Source of the DNA: an uncultured Actinomycetes bacterium
GTDB taxonomy: Bacteria; Actinomycetota; Thermoleophilia; Solirubrobacterales; 70-9
Reading direction: 5' to 3'
DNA length: 10,119 nucleotides
Assembly: GCA_946886425.1 (NCBI GenBank)
Contig: CAMPIP010000074.1
Location: forward strand, 1-10,119
Below the pieces are notes generated by a model. It was not told where the DNA came from. It saw nothing but the letters and a program-made list of their open reading frames with translations, and ran no database searches. A program made the position numbers and the translations under genes. Positions 1 to 6,529 of this stretch are shown piece after piece; the first letter of the stretch is position 1, and each line of letters opens with the position of its first letter.

Positions 1-1179
1 GACGTCGACGCGGTCGGCCAGCAGCCGCCGCGCCTCGGCCAGGTCTTCGGAGCGCCCGACGCTGAGCGCGCCGGCGACCCGGCCGCCCCGCAGGTACCAG
101 ACTGAGAACTCGCCGGCCTCGCGATCGCCGCGCCAGACCTCCTGGTCCCACTCGTGGGCGGGCCCGACGTACTCGAGGCTGGCCCAGTCGGCGAGGTCGC
201 TGAAGAAGTAGGGAACGACGTCGTAGTCGCGCTCCTCGCCGAGCATGTTGCGGGCCGCGTGCATGCCCTGCTGCATCGCCACGTCCCAGTGCTCGACGTG
301 GATGCGGCGGCCGTGGACGACGCTCTCATACGAACAGCAGTCGCCGGCCGCGTAGATGTCCTCAGCGGAGGTGCGCAGCTTCGCGTCGCAGACGATGCCG
401 CCGTCGCCGATCTCGATCCCGGCCCGCTGGGCCAGCATCGTGTCCGGGCGGACCCCGGCGCCGACCACGACCGCATCGCACTCGACGGCGAGGCCGCTCT
501 TGGTGACGATCGAGCGCACCCGGCCGTCGCCCTCGAAGGCCTCCAGCTCCTCGCCGCCGTGGACGGTGACGCCGTGCGCTTCGAGCCGCTCCTGGAACCA
601 GCGTCCCGCCTCCTCGCCGAAGGTCCGAGAGAGCGCGACATCCTCCATCATCACCATCGTGCACCGGGTGCCGCGGGCGGCCAGCGAGGCGGCGACCTCA
701 CTGGCGATGTAGCTGCCGCCGATCAGAGCGACGTGCTCGGCCGCCTCGGCGTCGGCCCGGATCGCGTCGGAGTTGCCGTAGGCGCGCAGGTAGTGGATGC
801 CCTCGTTCTCGGCCCCCTCGACGCGGAGGATGTTGACGTTGGCGCCGGTGGCGATCAGCGCCTTGCCGAAGCCGACCTCCTCGCCGCCCTGGACCTTGAC
901 GGTGCGCGCCTCGGGATCAAGCGACATCACGTTGCGGCCGTTCAGCAGCTCGACGCCGTTCTGCTCATACCAGGAAGGCTCGTTGACGTAGGCGTCGGCC
1001 CGCTCGGCCTCGCCGCGCAGGTACTCCTTGGAGAGCGGCGGCCGTTCGTAGGGCGGCTCCGGCTCGCGGCCGATCAGCAGCACCGAGCCCTCGGCACCGT
1101 GCCTGCGCAGCTCGGCGGCGCACTGGGCCGCGGCCAAACCGCCGCCGATGAGGAGAAAGTCGACCTCGCGATCAGCCAC
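1..1179 (-). CDS. FAD/NAD(P)-dependent oxidoreductase, AIF/ferredoxin-reductase-like (3' end off window)
   Basis: Soluble flavoprotein that should pass electrons between NAD(P)H and a partner through bound FAD; the partner is unknown. 393 residues are visible and the frame is open to the window edge, so the C-terminus is cut; relatives are usually a little over 400 residues. Seen: N-terminal dinucleotide fold with GGGLAAA (residues 12-18), the family hallmark PYERPPLSKEYLRG (43-56), ATGA (110-113), a second dinucleotide fold GGSYIASE (154-161) for NAD(P), the FAD-contact motif IYAAGDC (275-281), EHWDVAMQQG (296-305), and the start of a reductase C-terminal domain with PYFFSDLADW (323-332). 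The motifs match the putidaredoxin/ferredoxin reductase and apoptosis-inducing-factor group rather than thioredoxin reductases. Start: GTG at 1179, overlapping the trkA stop by 8 bases (1172-1179), with GGAAGG upstream, so translation is probably coupled. No ferredoxin or oxygenase gene is visible beside it. Confidence 0.9.
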   Translation of the reverse strand, partial: MADREVDFLLIGGGLAAAQCAAELRRHGAEGSVLLIGREPEPPYERPPLSKEYLRGEAERADAYVNEPSWYEQNGVELLNGRNVMSLDPEARTVKVQGGEEVGFGKALIATGANVNILRVEGAENEGIHYLRAYGNSDAIRADAEAAEHVALIGGSYIASEVAASLAARGTRCTMVMMEDVALSRTFGEEAGRWFQERLEAHGVTVHGGEELEAFEGDGRVRSIVTKSGLAVECDAVVVGAGVRPDTMLAQRAGIEIGDGGIVCDAKLRTSAEDIYAAGDCCSYESVVHGRRIHVEHWDVAMQQGMHAARNMLGEERDYDVVPYFFSDLADWASLEYVGPAHEWDQEVWRGDREAGEFSVWYLRGGRVAGALSVGRSEDLAEARRLLADRVDV

Positions 1180-1849
1180 CGTCGCCGTTGCCTTCCGGTC
1201 CGAAGAGCGCCTTCAGGTCGTCCTCCTTGCCCGGATCGAGCACGGCCAGCACCTCGTCGCCCGCCTCCAGCACCGTGTCGGCGGTCGGCACGAAGCCCTT
1301 GCCGGAGCGCAGCACCGAGATCAGCAGGCTGCCTTCCGGCATCCGCAGGTCGCCGACACGGCGGCCGGTCACGCCGGAGTCCTTGCCGAGCAGCATCTCG
1401 ATGATCTCCAGCTGCTCCTCCTGCAGGTCGAGCAGGTGGACGAGGCCGTACTCGGGGACCTCGTGCTCGAGCAGGCGCAGGATCAGGTCGGTGGCCGAAA
1501 CCGACGGCTTGATCCCGAGCAGGTCGAAGTGCTGGCGGTTGCGGGGGTTGTTGACGCGGGCGATGATCCGGTCGACCAGGTACTTCTCGCGGGCGACCTG
1601 GCAGATCAGCATGTTGTCCTCGTCGTCGCCGGTCACCGCGATCACCATGTCGGCGCGCTGGATCCCGGCCCGCTCGAGCACCCAGAGCTCGGAAGCGTCG
1701 CCGTAGGAGACGTTGTGCTCGAGCTCCTGCTCGACGGTCAGGTACCGGCGCCGGTTGCTCTCGATCAGGGTCACCTCGTGGTTCTTCTCGAGCAGCTCGC
1801 GGGCGAGGTTCCAGCCGACCTTCCCGGCACCGACGACGATGATGTACAT
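1172..1849 (-). CDS. trkA: TrkA-family K+ transport regulator, RCK_N plus RCK_C
   Basis: 225-residue cytoplasmic regulatory subunit of a K+ transporter. The N-terminal Rossmann (RCK_N/TrkA-N) domain, about residues 1-120, has GAGKVG (7-12) and acidic E30 at the end of strand 2, the usual NAD(H)-type signature, plus YGDASE (49-54) and VTGDDEDN (72-79). The C-terminal RCK_C/TrkA-C domain, about 137-217, binds small ligands in relatives. Full length for the family. Start: ATG at 1849 with a strong GGGGAGGGGG ribosome site; it lies 13 bases after the stop of a second TrkA-N gene, and its own stop overlaps the oxidoreductase start. Family knowledge: such proteins form rings that gate a membrane K+ transporter in response to NADH/ATP or other nucleotides. 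No TrkH/TrkG/KtrB pore subunit is visible; the nearest membrane transporters are the APC permeases upstream in the operon. Confidence 0.9.
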   Translation of the reverse strand: MYIIVVGAGKVGWNLARELLEKNHEVTLIESNRRRYLTVEQELEHNVSYGDASELWVLERAGIQRADMVIAVTGDDEDNMLICQVAREKYLVDRIIARVNNPRNRQHFDLLGIKPSVSATDLILRLLEHEVPEYGLVHLLDLQEEQLEIIEMLLGKDSGVTGRRVGDLRMPEGSLLISVLRSGKGFVPTADTVLEAGDEVLAVLDPGKEDDLKALFGPEGNGDGG

Positions 1850-1862
1850 GCCGCCCCCTCCC

Positions 1863-2324
1863 CTACGCGGCCGCGGCCGAGTCGTCGGGGGAGCCGCCTT
1901 CGGCGCCCTTGCGGACGGCCGTCTCGAGCATGTCGATGGCGACGCTGGTCGGGCAGACCGTGTTCAGCCCCTGGCGCTGGTACCACTCGGCCCGCAGCGG
2001 ATCGAGCACCCGCGCGATCACGGTCGGGACCTCGTAGCGCCGCTGGGCGATCTGGGCGATGACGATGTTGGTGTTGTCGCCGTCCGTGGAGGCGATGAAG
2101 GCGTCAGCGCGCTCGATCCCCGCCGCGACCAGCGCCTCGGACTCGAGGCCGGCGCCGACGGTGAACTGACCGCCGAGGTCCTCCCAACTCTTCTCGAGGC
2201 CGACCTCGAGCCGGGCGTGGGACTCGGGGTCCTCGTCGAGACAGGAGACTTCGTGCCCTTCGCGGAGCATCGAGCGGGCGACGGAGGAGCCGACGCGCCC
2301 GCAGCCAACGATCAGAACGAACAT
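1863..2324 (-). CDS. Short TrkA-N-only (RCK_N) protein, CeoC/TrkB-like
   Basis: 153-residue single-domain NAD-binding RCK_N protein. Seen: MFVLIVGCGRVG at the N-terminus (GCGRVG, 7-12), D30 at the end of strand 2, ASTDGDNTN as the second nucleotide contact, then an acidic/alanine tail (SPDDSAAAA). It lacks the RCK_C domain present in the next gene; mycobacterial CeoB and CeoC are both about 220 residues as I recall, so this is a short version. Start: the frame is open 24 codons further (to 2396), but those codons lie mostly inside an inverted-repeat element and encode a basic, non-family sequence; ATG at 2324 begins exactly at the Rossmann strand, so it is chosen. There is no clear Shine-Dalgarno sequence before it, and the repeat ends 10 bases upstream. 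It probably assembles with the following TrkA in a mixed ring (inference). Confidence 0.85.
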   Translation of the reverse strand: MFVLIVGCGRVGSSVARSMLREGHEVSCLDEDPESHARLEVGLEKSWEDLGGQFTVGAGLESEALVAAGIERADAFIASTDGDNTNIVIAQIAQRRYEVPTVIARVLDPLRAEWYQRQGLNTVCPTSVAIDMLETAVRKGAEGGSPDDSAAAA

Positions 2325-2334
2325 CGGCCGGATA

Positions 2335-2437
2335 CTAGTGCGCTTCTGGACGGCGCATATCTGCGTCCTCGGTCGCTTGCGTGCAGAGCACGCCACGCTC
2401 CCTGCGTCCTTGATCTGCTTGTCCAGAAGCGCACTAG
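2335..2437. repeat. 103 bp inverted-repeat element, MITE- or REP-like
   Basis: Perfect 17 bp inverted repeat: arms 2335-2351 and 2421-2437 (CTAGTGCGCTTCTGGAC and its complement), separated by 69 bases. The spacer has an inner hairpin of 6 bp with a 3-base loop (GCGTGC at 2379-2384, GCACGC at 2388-2393) and a 9-base direct repeat CTGCGTCCT (2361-2369 and 2402-2410). The outer ends are CTAG on both sides. No transposase is present and no T-run follows, so it is not a classic terminator. Its right end contains the stop codon of the permease gene (2434-2436), and its left end is 10 bases from the start codon of the short TrkA-N gene. It therefore occupies almost the whole gap between two operon genes. 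Copy number elsewhere cannot be judged here. It could be a mobile palindromic repeat, an mRNA processing or stability element, or both. Confidence 0.8.
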
Positions 2438-4410
2438 GAGGTTTCAGGGGGTGCAGTGAGCAGGACTCTGCAAGGGGCTTTTTTCAAGACATGCTCCGTA
2501 GCGGCTCCGATCTCGTCCGGCTTCGCCGCGCCGATGCCCCCCAATCGCGCCCCGCCGCGGATCTTGGTCGGGGGCTCGCCGCCGATCACGATCGCCTCCG
2601 AGCCGGCCCGGCGGGCCGCCTCGACGATGCCGGCGCCGACCTTGCGGGCGCGGATCAGCTCGGTGGTGACGTCGACGTCCGCGTACTCCTCCCCCACCTC
2701 GCGGGCCCGCTCCAGCGCCCGCCGCGCCTCCTCCTCGCGCTCCGGCGGCAGGGCCGCGTCGAGCGGCAGGGTCAGCGGCACTTCGATCACGTAGACGACC
2801 TCCAGCCGGGCCTCGGCCCCGTCGCCGCCGTCCTCCTGCTCGGCGGCGGCGAGCCGCCCGGCGGTGGCGACGATGTCGTCGTCGAGCTCGGTCCCGAAGA
2901 CGGGCACGAGGATGTTGCGGAACTCGACCTCGGGGACCTGCTTGGTCAGCGCCTGCTCGGTCACCGAGACCCGCTTGGTCAGCGTCGTCCCCTCGATCAC
3001 CTTGCGGTAGACGACGTAACAGACCAGTCCGAAGGCCATCCAGCCAAGCCCCACCCAGCGCGCGGTCGAGTGGTAGAAGAGCACGCTGAGGAAGGCGAGA
3101 CCGCTGACGAGGGCGGCGACGATCGCCGGCACCGGCACCACCGCCGTCCCCCAGTGGACGCCCCAGGGGACCCGGAACGGGCGCTCCTTGTCCGGCATCT
3201 TGACCCGCAGCCGGATGATCGAGAGGTGGGCGATCGTGATCGCCAGCGTCGCCCCGAAGGCGTAGATCCCGGCCAGCAGCTTGACGTCGGTCGGGATCAG
3301 CAGTCCGATCGCGATCAGGCCGCTGAGCGCGATCGCCACGTAGGGCGTCGCGGTGCGCTTGTCGAGCTTGCCGAGCCAGCTGGGGATCTGGCGGTTGATC
3401 GCCAGCGTGTAGATGTGGCGGGAGACGCCGAGCATCGTCGTGTTGGCGGCCCAGAACAGCACCGGGGCGGCGATCAGGGCGACCATCCAGCGCATCGAGT
3501 CGGCCACCCACTGGGGGTGGAAGGCGGAGACCACCCCCAGCACCGGCTCCTCGACGAACTGGTTGCCGAGCGCGGTCTCGGGGCCATTCGGCCCGGCGAC
3601 GACCGGCACCGCCATCAGCGCGATCGCGGCCATGCCGGCGTAGACGAGCGGCACCGCGACCGCCCCCAGCGAGGCGATCCGCTTCAGGTCGCGGCGCGGG
3701 ACGTCGATCTCCGGCGCGAGGTCGGAGGCGGCCTCGATCCCCGCGTAGGCGAGCATCGCCACCACCGAGGCGTAGACGATGTCGCGGAAGCTGGGGTCGC
3801 TGAAGAGGTCGAGCTCGGCGGTCAGCCGGTCGGGGTGCATCACCACCAGGGCGCCGACCACGATCACCGCCAGCTGCAGGCCGAGGTCGGCGAGGGCGAG
3901 GAAGGCGAGCGAGCGCTGGCGGCCGCGGCCGCTGACGTTGAGGACGTTGAGGACGCAGACGGCGACGATCACCGCGGCGCCGACCCCGATCTCCCAGCCG
4001 GGGCCCGAGAGGTTGCTGGTGATCGGCACCAGGTAATGCGGAACCGCGATCGCCGCCAGCGCGGCGACGATCAGGTAGTCGATCAGGATCGCCCAGCCGG
4101 CGATGAAGGCGACCAGCTCGTTGAAGGCGTGGCGGGCGAAGGTCGAGGAGCCGCCGCGCTCGCGGAACATCGCCCCGCCCTCGACGTAGCTGAGCGTGGT
4201 CAGGCCGAACAGCAGGCCGGCGGCGAGGAAGATCAGCGGCGTCAGGCCGAGGCCGCGGTCGGCGACGACGCCGAGGGCGAAGTAGATCGAGAACCCGACC
4301 GCCGAGTAGGCGGCGGCGAACAGCCAGGGGACGCCGAGCCCGCGTTCGAGCCGGTCCGGCTTGCGGGCCGGCGGCTTGCCGTCCGCGGACGGTCCGGTCA
4401 GCGGCGTCAC
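2434..4410 (-). CDS. APC-superfamily permease with C-terminal USP domain (copy B)
   Basis: 658-residue inner-membrane transporter. Residues about 25-470 form an APC (LeuT-fold) core with roughly 12 hydrophobic segments; TM1 carries the broken-helix region SAVGFSIYFALG (36-47), and FARHAFNELV (91-100) and AYAGIE (221-226) are core motifs. Residues about 496-655 form a universal-stress-protein-like cytoplasmic domain ending APCRVLL; its usual ATP-loop glycine pattern is stretched and degenerate (610-645). Substrate unknown: databases would call it an amino-acid permease, but the APC-plus-USP layout is that of KimA-type K+ importers, and TrkA genes follow. At positions I align with KimA K+ ligands it has D111 and E226, but A37, F44, V115 and A223. 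Start: GTG at 4410, sharing GTGA with the stop of the preceding small membrane gene. The stop codon lies inside the inverted-repeat element. It is clearly a paralogue of the permease at 4595-6505. Confidence 0.88.
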   Translation of the reverse strand: MTPLTGPSADGKPPARKPDRLERGLGVPWLFAAAYSAVGFSIYFALGVVADRGLGLTPLIFLAAGLLFGLTTLSYVEGGAMFRERGGSSTFARHAFNELVAFIAGWAILIDYLIVAALAAIAVPHYLVPITSNLSGPGWEIGVGAAVIVAVCVLNVLNVSGRGRQRSLAFLALADLGLQLAVIVVGALVVMHPDRLTAELDLFSDPSFRDIVYASVVAMLAYAGIEAASDLAPEIDVPRRDLKRIASLGAVAVPLVYAGMAAIALMAVPVVAGPNGPETALGNQFVEEPVLGVVSAFHPQWVADSMRWMVALIAAPVLFWAANTTMLGVSRHIYTLAINRQIPSWLGKLDKRTATPYVAIALSGLIAIGLLIPTDVKLLAGIYAFGATLAITIAHLSIIRLRVKMPDKERPFRVPWGVHWGTAVVPVPAIVAALVSGLAFLSVLFYHSTARWVGLGWMAFGLVCYVVYRKVIEGTTLTKRVSVTEQALTKQVPEVEFRNILVPVFGTELDDDIVATAGRLAAAEQEDGGDGAEARLEVVYVIEVPLTLPLDAALPPEREEEARRALERAREVGEEYADVDVTTELIRARKVGAGIVEAARRAGSEAIVIGGEPPTKIRGGARLGGIGAAKPDEIGAATEHVLKKAPCRVLLTAPPETS

Positions 4411-4598
4411 CGCTCCGACCTCGTGGCGAGCCAGAGCCGGCCGCCGCCGACGAGCAGGAAGGCGAGGCCCATCACCACTCCGACCGAGGCGGGACCGCCA
4501 CCGTTGGCGAGGGTGACGACGAGCAGCAGCAGGCCGACCGCGATGAAGACCGCCGAGAAGGCGCGGACCGCGCCCCGGTAGGCGCCCGGTCCACTCAC
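4407..4598 (-). CDS. Small two-TM membrane protein between the two permeases
   Basis: 63-residue protein, not assigned to a family. Layout: short N-terminus with basic residues (R8, R12), a hydrophobic segment about residues 13-31, a small Gly/Pro turn (ANGGGPAS, 31-38), a second hydrophobic segment about 39-57, and a polar, basic end (ATRSER). It is predicted to be an inner-membrane hairpin. It is supported as a gene by its position: its GTG start shares GTGA with the stop of the upstream permease (4595-4598), and its TGA stop shares GTGA with the start of the downstream permease (4407-4410). The longer frame extending upstream is a shadow of the permease. Inference: stoichiometric co-translation and a role as accessory or assembly subunit of one or both permeases. 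Confidence 0.75.
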   Translation of the reverse strand: MSGPGAYRGAVRAFSAVFIAVGLLLLVVTLANGGGPASVGVVMGLAFLLVGGGRLWLATRSER

Positions 4599-6505
4599 CT
4601 GCTCACCTCGGCGATGGCGTCGCTGGGCGGCGCCGAGACGTGGTCGGGGGGATCGGAGACGACGATCACCCGGCAGGGACGCTCGCCCAGCACCGTCTGC
4701 AGGGTCTTGTCGTAGAGCGGCGCGCCGTTGCGGTAGCGGAGGCCGATCACGACGGCGGCCGCCTTGATCAGCTCCGCCTCCTCGGAGATCGAGTAGCCGG
4801 CCTGGCCGGGCCGCACCCGGGCGACGTGGCCGGTGACGCGCTGGCCGCCGATCAGCTTCGCCTCCTCGATCTTGCTCTGCGCCTCGGCTTCCTGTTCGGG
4901 CATCTCGGCGTTCAGCGGCAGGTGCGTGGGCACGGTCATCATCGAGTGGACGTGGATGCCGCGGCGGCGCTTGGAGGCCAGCTTGACCGCGGTCGCGACC
5001 ATCTCCGGCGAGAAGCTTTCGTCGTCCTCGAAGCCGACCAGGACGCTGCGGTACTCGACCTCCTCGACCCCGAGCGGCTCCGGCAGCACCACCTTCACGG
5101 TTTCGGTCAGCGGCAGCCGCTGGTTGCGGCGGTAGAGGACGTAGACGGCGATCCCGAAGGCCATCCAGCCGAGCCCGACGAAGAGCGTGCGCGGGTTGAG
5201 GGCCATGACGACGATCCAGGCGGCGAAGGTGCCGAGGCCGCCGAGCACGGCGGTGACCGGGACGTCGAAGCCGAAGGCGCGCACGTTCAGCGGCGGCTTC
5301 CAGGGCCGTTCGGCATCGCCTTGCACCCTCCGCAGCTGGATCACCGCGACGTGGGCGATCGTGAACGAGAGCATCGCCCCGAACGAGTACATCGTCGCCA
5401 GGAAGTCGGTCTGGCCGGGCAGCAGGGTGACGATCGCGATCGCGGCGAAGATCATGATCGCGATGTAGGGGGTGCGGTACTTGGGATGGACCTGGCGCAG
5501 GCCCTCCGGCAGCTGGCGGTGCTGGCCCATCGAGTAGGTGAGCCGGGAGACGCCGATCAGGCCGGCGTTGGTGGCGATCAGGAGGATCACCGCGGCGAGC
5601 ACGCCGACGTAGTAGCGCAGCAGTTCGGTGGCGCCATGGGCGAGCCCGAGGTTCTCGACGATGCCAAGGATCGGGTCGTCGGCGAAGGTCGTCCCCAGCG
5701 CCGTCGTGTAGTTGCCGGCGGCGTCCTGGGTGACCGGCATCGCCGAGAGGGCGACGATCGGGATCAGCAGGTAGAGGGCCAGGACGGCGACGACGGTGAA
5801 GCCGACCGCGCGCGGGATCGTTCGGGCGGCGTCGCGGGCCTCCTCGGCCATGTTGGAGATCGTCTCGATCCCGGTGTAGGCGATCATCCCGACCGCGATC
5901 CCGAGCGCGAAGTCGCTCCAGGTCGGGGCGACGCCGAGGTGGACGTTGTCGACGAGGACCTCGGGACTGAGGACCAGGAAGATCCCGATCCCGACCAGGA
6001 TCACCTGGGTGGCGAGGTCGGCGACGGCGAGGACGAGGTTGAGTTTCGCCGACTCCTCGGTGCCGCGGATGTTGATCAGGGCGAGGGCGACGATCAGAAC
6101 CGCGCCGCCGACGATGTCGCCGGGGCTGTCGCCGAGCCAGGGCCAGAAGACGGCCAGGTAGTGGGGCACGAAGAAGGCCGAGATCGCGACCGTGATCGTG
6201 TAGTTGAGCATCTGGCCCCAGGCGGCGACGAAGCTGACCAGCTCGTTGAAGGCGTGGCGGGCGAAGCTGGAGGAGCCGCCCGCCTCCGGGAACATCACCG
6301 TCGCCTCGGCGTAGGTGGCGGCGGTGGCGGCGAAGATCAGGCCGGAGATGACGAAGGCGACCGGGGTGAGGCCGAGGGCGAAGGCGGCGGTGACGCCGAG
6401 GGCGTAGTAGATCGAGGAGCCGACGTTTCCGTAGGCCGCCGAAAACAGCGCCCCGACGCCGTGGACGCGGCTCAGGGACTCGTCGCGAGGTATGCGCTGG
6501 GCCAC
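4595..6505 (-). CDS. APC-superfamily permease with C-terminal USP-like domain (copy A)
   Basis: 636-residue inner-membrane transporter with about 12 hydrophobic segments in residues 18-460 and a USP-like cytoplasmic domain at about 484-616 (ending GERPCRVIVVS). TM1 has the APC signature YGNVGSSIYYALG (25-37), followed by MFPEAGGSSSFARHAFNEL (71-89) and AYTGIETISNMAEEARD (209-225). It shares FARHAFNELV, VGLGWMAFG and overall layout with the permease at 2434-4410, pointing to tandem duplication. Substrate unproven: amino acid, organic anion or K+. Relative to KimA K+ ligands (my motif alignment) it keeps Y34, T105, T211 and E214 but has N27 and N101 where KimA has aspartates. Start: GTG at 6505, immediately preceded by an in-frame TAG, so it is the most upstream start possible; GGCGGG lies a few bases upstream. 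It begins 24 bases after the hydroxyacid dehydrogenase stop, and its end overlaps the small membrane gene. Confidence 0.88.
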   Translation of the reverse strand: MAQRIPRDESLSRVHGVGALFSAAYGNVGSSIYYALGVTAAFALGLTPVAFVISGLIFAATAATYAEATVMFPEAGGSSSFARHAFNELVSFVAAWGQMLNYTITVAISAFFVPHYLAVFWPWLGDSPGDIVGGAVLIVALALINIRGTEESAKLNLVLAVADLATQVILVGIGIFLVLSPEVLVDNVHLGVAPTWSDFALGIAVGMIAYTGIETISNMAEEARDAARTIPRAVGFTVVAVLALYLLIPIVALSAMPVTQDAAGNYTTALGTTFADDPILGIVENLGLAHGATELLRYYVGVLAAVILLIATNAGLIGVSRLTYSMGQHRQLPEGLRQVHPKYRTPYIAIMIFAAIAIVTLLPGQTDFLATMYSFGAMLSFTIAHVAVIQLRRVQGDAERPWKPPLNVRAFGFDVPVTAVLGGLGTFAAWIVVMALNPRTLFVGLGWMAFGIAVYVLYRRNQRLPLTETVKVVLPEPLGVEEVEYRSVLVGFEDDESFSPEMVATAVKLASKRRRGIHVHSMMTVPTHLPLNAEMPEQEAEAQSKIEEAKLIGGQRVTGHVARVRPGQAGYSISEEAELIKAAAVVIGLRYRNGAPLYDKTLQTVLGERPCRVIVVSDPPDHVSAPPSDAIAEVSR

Positions 6506-6529
6506 CTATGACCCGCCGGAGATCGTCAC

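Noticed and set aside
1188..1706. Plus-strand Ser/Arg-rich frame opposite trkA
   Set aside because: Shadow of trkA, whose motifs are unmistakable.
2325..2396. 24-residue N-terminal extension of the TrkA-N-only protein
   Set aside because: The added residues come mostly from the inverted-repeat element and precede the Rossmann strand that normally starts the protein.
2335..2437. Inverted repeat as a simple rho-independent terminator between permease and trkA genes
   Set aside because: The loop is 69 bases, there is no T-run, and the genes on both sides are same-strand and tightly packed.
2338..4581. A 747-codon open frame on the plus strand opposite the permease at 2434-4410
   Set aside because: Composition is dominated by Arg, Gly, Asp, Ala and Pro with no fold or motif. 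It is the usual antisense shadow of a high-GC gene.
4640..6511. A 623-codon plus-strand frame opposite the permease at 4595-6505
   Set aside because: Same low-complexity Asp/Gly/Arg/His composition; the minus strand encodes a clear APC permease.
6506..6529. Seven-codon GTG...TAG mini-ORF between the dehydrogenase stop and the permease start, a possible leader peptide
   Set aside because: Too short to support; in GC-rich sequence such frames occur by chance. The useful fact is only the TAG directly before the GTG start.
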